From Mycobacterium dioxanotrophicus (GTDB lineage: Bacteria > Actinomycetota > Actinomycetes > Mycobacteriales > Mycobacteriaceae): a DNA stretch of 64,000 nt. The translations under genes and the position numbers were made by a program. The stretch covers positions 620,001 to 684,000 of the forward strand of contig NZ_CP020809.1 in assembly GCF_002157835.1 (NCBI RefSeq). The letters run 5' to 3'. Below are positions 59,968 through 64,000 of the stretch, one piece after another (position 1 is the stretch's first letter; each line of letters begins with the position of its first letter). The notes beneath the pieces were generated by a model. It worked only from the letters and a program-made list of their open reading frames with translations, made no database searches and was not told the DNA's origin.

Positions 59968-60293
59968 GGTATCGGAATAAATAGCTTGTATCTTGCTACT
60001 GGATGATCGCAACGTAGATGGCTGTGGACTTGAGCACGATGGGTCTTGACGTACGGCTTGTGGGATACTGGCAAATATGCATAGGCGCACTTATGTCGCG
60101 TGTGCGGCGCCGGAATGTTGTGGCTGTCCACTGCGCGGCGGGCACGCGCCACCGAGCCTGTTGCACAGGAGAGCGTGCAGCACTACCCGATCGGAGAGTT
60201 CTGGCGTTCCGGTCGGCCGGTAGTGCCCCCGAATCGTTGTGACCCGCGCCACCGAGGTTCACGGTGGTGTCACACGACAGAAGGAGCCTTCCG
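59968..60293 (+). promoter_or_regulatory. Upstream region of the NDMA-dependent alcohol dehydrogenase gene
   Basis: 326 bp without a convincing gene. The 12-mer CGCGCCACCGAG occurs at 60145-60156 and again at 60245-60256, exactly 100 bp apart, and an AAGGAG lies 9 nt before the ATG at 60294. These may be activator sites for a strongly regulated alcohol-inducible promoter; no -35/-10 pair can be named with confidence. Confidence 0.4.
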
Positions 60294-61565
60294 ATGGCCA
60301 TTGAGCTGAACCAGATTTGGGACTTTCCGATCAAGGAGTTCCACCCGTTCCCGCGGGCCCTGCTCGGGGTGGGCGCGCACGACATCATCGGCGTCGAGGC
60401 CAAGAACCTCGGCTTCAAGCGCACCCTGCTGATGACGACGGGCCTGCGCGGCTCGGGCATCATCGAGGAGCTGACCGGCAAGATCGAGTACCAGGGCGTC
60501 GAGGTGGTGCTCTACGACAAGGTGGAGTCCAACCCCAAGGACTACAACGTCATGGAGGCCGCGGCGCTGTATCAGCAGGAGAAGTGCGACAGCATCATCT
60601 CCATCGGCGGTGGTTCCAGCCATGACGCGGCCAAGGGCGCGCGCGTCGTCATCGCCCATGACGGCCGCAACATCAACGAATTCGAGGGTTTCGCCAAATC
60701 CACCAACAAGCAGAATCCGCCGCACATCGCCGTATCCACCACGGCGGGAACGGGTTCGGAGACCTCATGGGCCTACGTCATCACCGACACCTCCGACATG
60801 GACCACCCGCACAAGTGGGTCGGATTCGACGAGGCGACCATCGTCACCCTGGCCATCGACGACCCGCTGCTGTATTACACCTGCCCGCAACACTTCACCG
60901 CATACTGTGGCTTCGACGTGCTCGCGCACGGCAGCGAGCCCTACGTCTCGCGCATCGACTTCGCGCCGTCGCTCGGAAATGCCCTGTACTCAGTCGAACT
61001 CGTCGCCAAGAACCTGCGGGAGGCCGTGTTCGAACCCCGCAACCTCAAAGCCCGCGAAGGCATGATGAACGCGCAGTACATCGCCGGGCAGGCGTTCAAC
61101 TCCGGCGGGCTGGGCATCGTGCACTCGATCAGCCACGCCGTCAGCGCGTTCTTCGACAGCCACCACGGGCTCAACAACGCGATCGCGTTGCCACGGGTGT
61201 GGGAATACAACCTTCCCGCCCGCTATGAGCGTTACGCGCAGCTGGCCACCGCCATGGGCGTCGACACCCGCAACATGACCACCGTGCAGGCCGCCGATGC
61301 CGCGGTCGAGGCCGCGATCCGGCTGTCGCAGGACGTGGGCATCCCGGACAACTTCTCGCAGGTCCGCACCGACTCGTATGAGAAGAACCGGATGAACACC
61401 GGCAAGTACGCCGGCCGGGGTGACGTTATCAAGGGTGACGACAAGTCCGTGCTGGCCATCTCCGAGCACATCCAGGGCGACTGGTGCACGCCGGGCAACC
61501 CGCGCGAGGTGACGGTGGAATCGATGATCCCGGTGGTCGGCCATGCGATTAATGGCACTTACTGA
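60294..61565 (+). CDS. mno: NDMA-dependent methanol/alcohol dehydrogenase
   Basis: 423 residues. An iron-containing-ADH-fold protein: SIGGGSSHDAAKGA (nucleotide site), TTAGTGSETSWAYVITD, HGLNNAIALPRV with metal-binding His. The N-terminal MAIELNQIWDFPIKEFHPFPRALLGVGAHD, read in parts, matches the mycobacterial methanol:NDMA oxidoreductase (Mno/Mdo, M. smegmatis MSMEG_6242 group). Such enzymes hold NAD(H) tightly and depend on mycofactocin for re-oxidation. Start set by AAGGAG. The AAA ATPase gene begins inside its 3' end. Confidence 0.9.
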   Translation: MAIELNQIWDFPIKEFHPFPRALLGVGAHDIIGVEAKNLGFKRTLLMTTGLRGSGIIEELTGKIEYQGVEVVLYDKVESNPKDYNVMEAAALYQQEKCDSIISIGGGSSHDAAKGARVVIAHDGRNINEFEGFAKSTNKQNPPHIAVSTTAGTGSETSWAYVITDTSDMDHPHKWVGFDEATIVTLAIDDPLLYYTCPQHFTAYCGFDVLAHGSEPYVSRIDFAPSLGNALYSVELVAKNLREAVFEPRNLKAREGMMNAQYIAGQAFNSGGLGIVHSISHAVSAFFDSHHGLNNAIALPRVWEYNLPARYERYAQLATAMGVDTRNMTTVQAADAAVEAAIRLSQDVGIPDNFSQVRTDSYEKNRMNTGKYAGRGDVIKGDDKSVLAISEHIQGDWCTPGNPREVTVESMIPVVGHAINGTY

Positions 61566-62529
61566 GTCCGAGGTCGACGGATTCGCCGGTCCCGCAGCGC
61601 TTTCCGAAGCGCTGCGGGAGCAGGACTACATTGCCGACGGCGACCTGGCCACGGTGGTGCACCTGGCGACCGCGCTGGATCGGCCCCTGTTGTTGGAGGG
61701 ACCGGCAGGCGTCGGGAAGACCGAACTGGCCAAGGCGTTGGCCGCGGCCGGCGGCCGACGGCTGATCCGCCTGCAGTGCTACGAGGGTCTCGACGACAAC
61801 CGGGTGCTCTACGAATGGGACTACGCCAAACAGCTGCTGCACGTGCAGATGATGCGCGACCAGACGAGCGACGTCGGCGAGATCGCCACCGACATCTATT
61901 CCGAGGCCTTCCTTTCGGTGCGTCCGCTGCTGGAATCGGTGCTCTCCGAACAGCCCGTGGTGCTGCTGATCGACGAGGTCGACCGCACCGAAGAGGCGAT
62001 GGAGGCGCTGCTGCTCGAGGTGCTGGCCGAACGTCAAGTCACCATCCCGGAGATTGGCACCTTCGTGGCCCGCACCGTGCCATGGGTGGTGTTGACGTCC
62101 AACGACACTCGGGAACTCTCGGCCGCGCTCAAGCGTCGCTGCCTGCACTACCACCTGGATTTCCCCACGCCGCAACGGGAACGGGAAATCGTCGGGGTGC
62201 GGGCACCGCGCGTCGAACCCGCTGTGGTGGCCGATGTGGTCGAGCTGGCGCGCACCCTGCGTGAGCTCCCGCTGCGCAAGGCGCCGTCGATCTCGGAGGT
62301 GATCGACGCCGCACGCGCTGCCGCGATCCTCGGCGACACGACATCGGATACGGCACAAGCGCTTCTGCTGTCCACGTTGGTGAAGTTCACCAGTGACCGC
62401 GACATCGCGCTGCGCCACCTCGGTGACGCCCCGCTCCCGGTGCACACCGAACCGCTACGGGCCACCGTGGCGTCGCGCCCGGCCAACACCACCACCGCGG
62501 TGTTCCGCGGGAGGGGCGGCAGGACGTGA
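61552..62529 (+). CDS. MoxR-type AAA+ ATPase
   Basis: 325 residues from the ATG at 61552 (an ATG at 61543 adds three). Walker A LLEGPAGVGKTEL, Walker B VVLLIDEVDRTEE, sensor 1 VVLTSNDTRELSAALKRRC and a C-terminal lid. It overlaps the dehydrogenase stop by 14 bp and the VWA gene start by 4 bp (GTGA), making a three-gene unit. MoxR/VWA pairs insert or activate metal centres in enzymes such as CO and methanol dehydrogenases, so this pair may mature the dehydrogenase. Confidence 0.9.
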   Translation: MALTESEVDGFAGPAALSEALREQDYIADGDLATVVHLATALDRPLLLEGPAGVGKTELAKALAAAGGRRLIRLQCYEGLDDNRVLYEWDYAKQLLHVQMMRDQTSDVGEIATDIYSEAFLSVRPLLESVLSEQPVVLLIDEVDRTEEAMEALLLEVLAERQVTIPEIGTFVARTVPWVVLTSNDTRELSAALKRRCLHYHLDFPTPQREREIVGVRAPRVEPAVVADVVELARTLRELPLRKAPSISEVIDAARAAAILGDTTSDTAQALLLSTLVKFTSDRDIALRHLGDAPLPVHTEPLRATVASRPANTTTAVFRGRGGRT

Positions 62530-64000
62530 CGCCGTCACATCTGCTCGACATCGTTGCCGCGACGTTCGGTGCCTTGCTGCGCCGCGCGGGGGTGGCGACG
62601 TCACCGGCTGAGGTCATCGAGGTACGCCGGGTGCTGGGCCTGCTCGGCGCTGCGGACCTGCCCGCATTGCGTGCGGCGCTGCGGGCGACGTGCGCCAAAT
62701 ACGGTCGGGAACAACGAGGATTCGACCGCGCCTTCGACGCGTTGTTCGGCGCAACGGACGTCGCGCGTCAGGACCCGGGCCCGAGCCGTGCCCACACCGG
62801 CTCGGGCCTGCCCGAGGCACTCGACATCGGCGAGGACCAGGAGATCGGGCGCTACGCCGAATACAACGAACGCGCCGCGGAGGTCGGCGACCACTTCGAC
62901 ACCCCGGAGGCCGACAAGGGCTTCAACCCACACAAGGACGACGACGACCACAGCGTGACGGGAGCCGACAACCAGCTGACGGTATCGGCCGAGAGCGACA
63001 CCGGACGACGCGGCGTCCGCTACACCGTGGAGGTGGACCGCGCCTCCGCCAGCATGGCCGGCGACCTCGCCGACTCGGTGGCACCTGTGGTGGCGGGCGC
63101 GCTCAGTTGGGACGATCCCGCGTCGATCCTGGCCTGGTTGGATGCTTATGACCCGAGCCGCACCTACGGCGACGACGCGGGCGAGCAGCCGTTGACCGCC
63201 GAACAACTCGGCCAGCTGAGCGCGGCGGTCGAGGGTTTCGTCGCTGCCCTGGCGGACCGCTGCGGGCTGACTGCTGAAGCCGAAACCCCAGATACCGCAA
63301 TGGATGCCGGGCTGGCCACCGATGTCGACCTGGCGTGCCACGAGGTGTTGCGCCGCATGCGTGGTGCGCCGCGGCCGCGTCCCCGCGAGCGCGGACATGG
63401 CAGGCTCGACATGCGCCGCACCACGCGAGCCGCGCTGCGCACCGACGGTGTGCCGTTCCACCTGGTGACCCGTACCCCGCTGCCCGACCGGATTCGGCTG
63501 CTGGTGATCGCCGACGTGTCGCTGTCCGTGCGGCCGATCACCGCGTTCACCCTGCGGCTGGCCCAGGCAATGCACCGGCGCGCGCATCGGTGCCGGGTGA
63601 TGGCGTTCGTCGACCGCCCGGTCGATGTCACGGACATCCTGTTGCGCACCGGGGGCGACGACTCGCTGGCCGCGGTGCTGGCCGAAGCGCAGCTGGATCT
63701 CGACGCCAGCAGCGACTACGGGCAGGTGTTCGACGACATGCTGCGCGGGCAGGCCGACGCCCTCGATCGCCGCACGGCCGTGCTGATCGTCGGAGATGGG
63801 CGAAGCGGGGGACTTCCCGCCGGTGTCGAGCAGCTGCGTGCGCTGCGCCGCCGCGTGCATCGGCTGGCGTGGGTGACGCCCGAGCCGCGGCGGTACTGGA
63901 ACCAGGCCACCTGTGCGATGCCGCAGTACGCGCAGGTCTGCGACCGCGTGGTGGTGGCCAGCGACGCCGCGGCGCTCAGCGCGCACGCCGGGGAACTCGC
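62526..64000 (+). CDS. CoxE-like von Willebrand factor A domain protein (partial at 3' end)
   Basis: At least 491 residues; the reading frame is open to the window edge. GTG at 62526 overlaps the AAA stop. The N-terminal part is helical, an acidic linker follows (about 78-160, EIGRYAEYNERAAEVG, DDDDHS), and the VWA domain begins near residue 330 with the MIDAS motif VIADVSLSVRP (DxSxS), preceded by the Arg-rich RPRPRERGHGRLDMRR typical of CoxE. Works as partner of the MoxR-type ATPase. The C-terminus is missing only because of the window. Confidence 0.87.
   Translation, partial: MTPSHLLDIVAATFGALLRRAGVATSPAEVIEVRRVLGLLGAADLPALRAALRATCAKYGREQRGFDRAFDALFGATDVARQDPGPSRAHTGSGLPEALDIGEDQEIGRYAEYNERAAEVGDHFDTPEADKGFNPHKDDDDHSVTGADNQLTVSAESDTGRRGVRYTVEVDRASASMAGDLADSVAPVVAGALSWDDPASILAWLDAYDPSRTYGDDAGEQPLTAEQLGQLSAAVEGFVAALADRCGLTAEAETPDTAMDAGLATDVDLACHEVLRRMRGAPRPRPRERGHGRLDMRRTTRAALRTDGVPFHLVTRTPLPDRIRLLVIADVSLSVRPITAFTLRLAQAMHRRAHRCRVMAFVDRPVDVTDILLRTGGDDSLAAVLAEAQLDLDASSDYGQVFDDMLRGQADALDRRTAVLIVGDGRSGGLPAGVEQLRALRRRVHRLAWVTPEPRRYWNQATCAMPQYAQVCDRVVVASDAAALSAHAGEL

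Noticed and set aside
60018..60242. 74-residue ORF upstream of mno
   Set aside because: No ribosome site and no recognisable sequence; it overlaps the probable regulatory region.

Overview
The window is a high-GC actinobacterial chromosome segment, almost certainly from a rapidly growing mycobacterium (Mycolicibacterium, M. smegmatis-like). Evidence: 19 kDa antigen-type LpqH lipoproteins, a complete egtABCDE ergothioneine operon, ligC plus Prim-PolC, murT-gatD, ask-asd, an NDMA-dependent methanol dehydrogenase, and a gene order from the aspartate aminotransferase through dnaX, recR, murT/gatD, leuA and ask-asd to egt that, from memory, matches M. tuberculosis Rv3723 to Rv3700c.

Layout. 0-12 kb is accessory: a GDSL acyltransferase cut by the window edge, two LpqH paralogues, a haloalkane dehalogenase, a secreted Asn/Gly-repeat protein, a tRNA-guanine transglycosylase with an unusual substrate loop, a P450, an MFS exporter, an aldehyde dehydrogenase, a polar amino acid ABC transporter with fused binding protein and permease, and GluQ-RS. 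12-16 kb is a DNA-repair island: two divergent LigC-type ligases, Prim-PolC and a small phage-like protein. 16-23 kb holds a TetR regulator, a serine hydrolase, a Gre-like factor, a FAD amino acid dehydrogenase with a PucR regulator, a PepA-like protease and a LucA-like membrane protein. tRNA-Ser(GGA) and the 4.5S SRP RNA precede aspC and dnaX.

25-38 kb is the conserved core: dnaX (with an apparent one-base frameshift), a methyltransferase/FAD reductase lipid pair, Ami1, YbaB/EbfC-recR, murT-gatD (amidation of peptidoglycan D-Glu), a DnaQ-like exonuclease and leuA behind a leucine-rich leader peptide and attenuator hairpin. 38-43 kb is a nitrogen module: amt, an XRE-cupin regulator and a three-gene nitrile hydratase/thiocyanate hydrolase-type set. 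44-55 kb carries ask-asd, a DUF4185 (GH183-type) secreted protein, a Fur-family regulator, two exported proteins and egtABCDE.

55-64 kb is again accessory: a 555-bp repeat-rich spacer, an alkB-GMC oxidoreductase operon, a decayed IS3-family element 110 bp upstream of alkB, and an NDMA-dependent alcohol dehydrogenase followed by a MoxR-type AAA ATPase and a VWA protein that runs off the window.

Three single-C deletions (dnaX and two in the IS transposase) are inferred, all in C-rich runs, so assembly error is a live explanation. The most interesting leads are the hydrolase operon with its operator palindrome, the Asn-ladder secreted protein, the atypical TGT, the alkB-GMC pair and the zinc-ribbon-less MurT.
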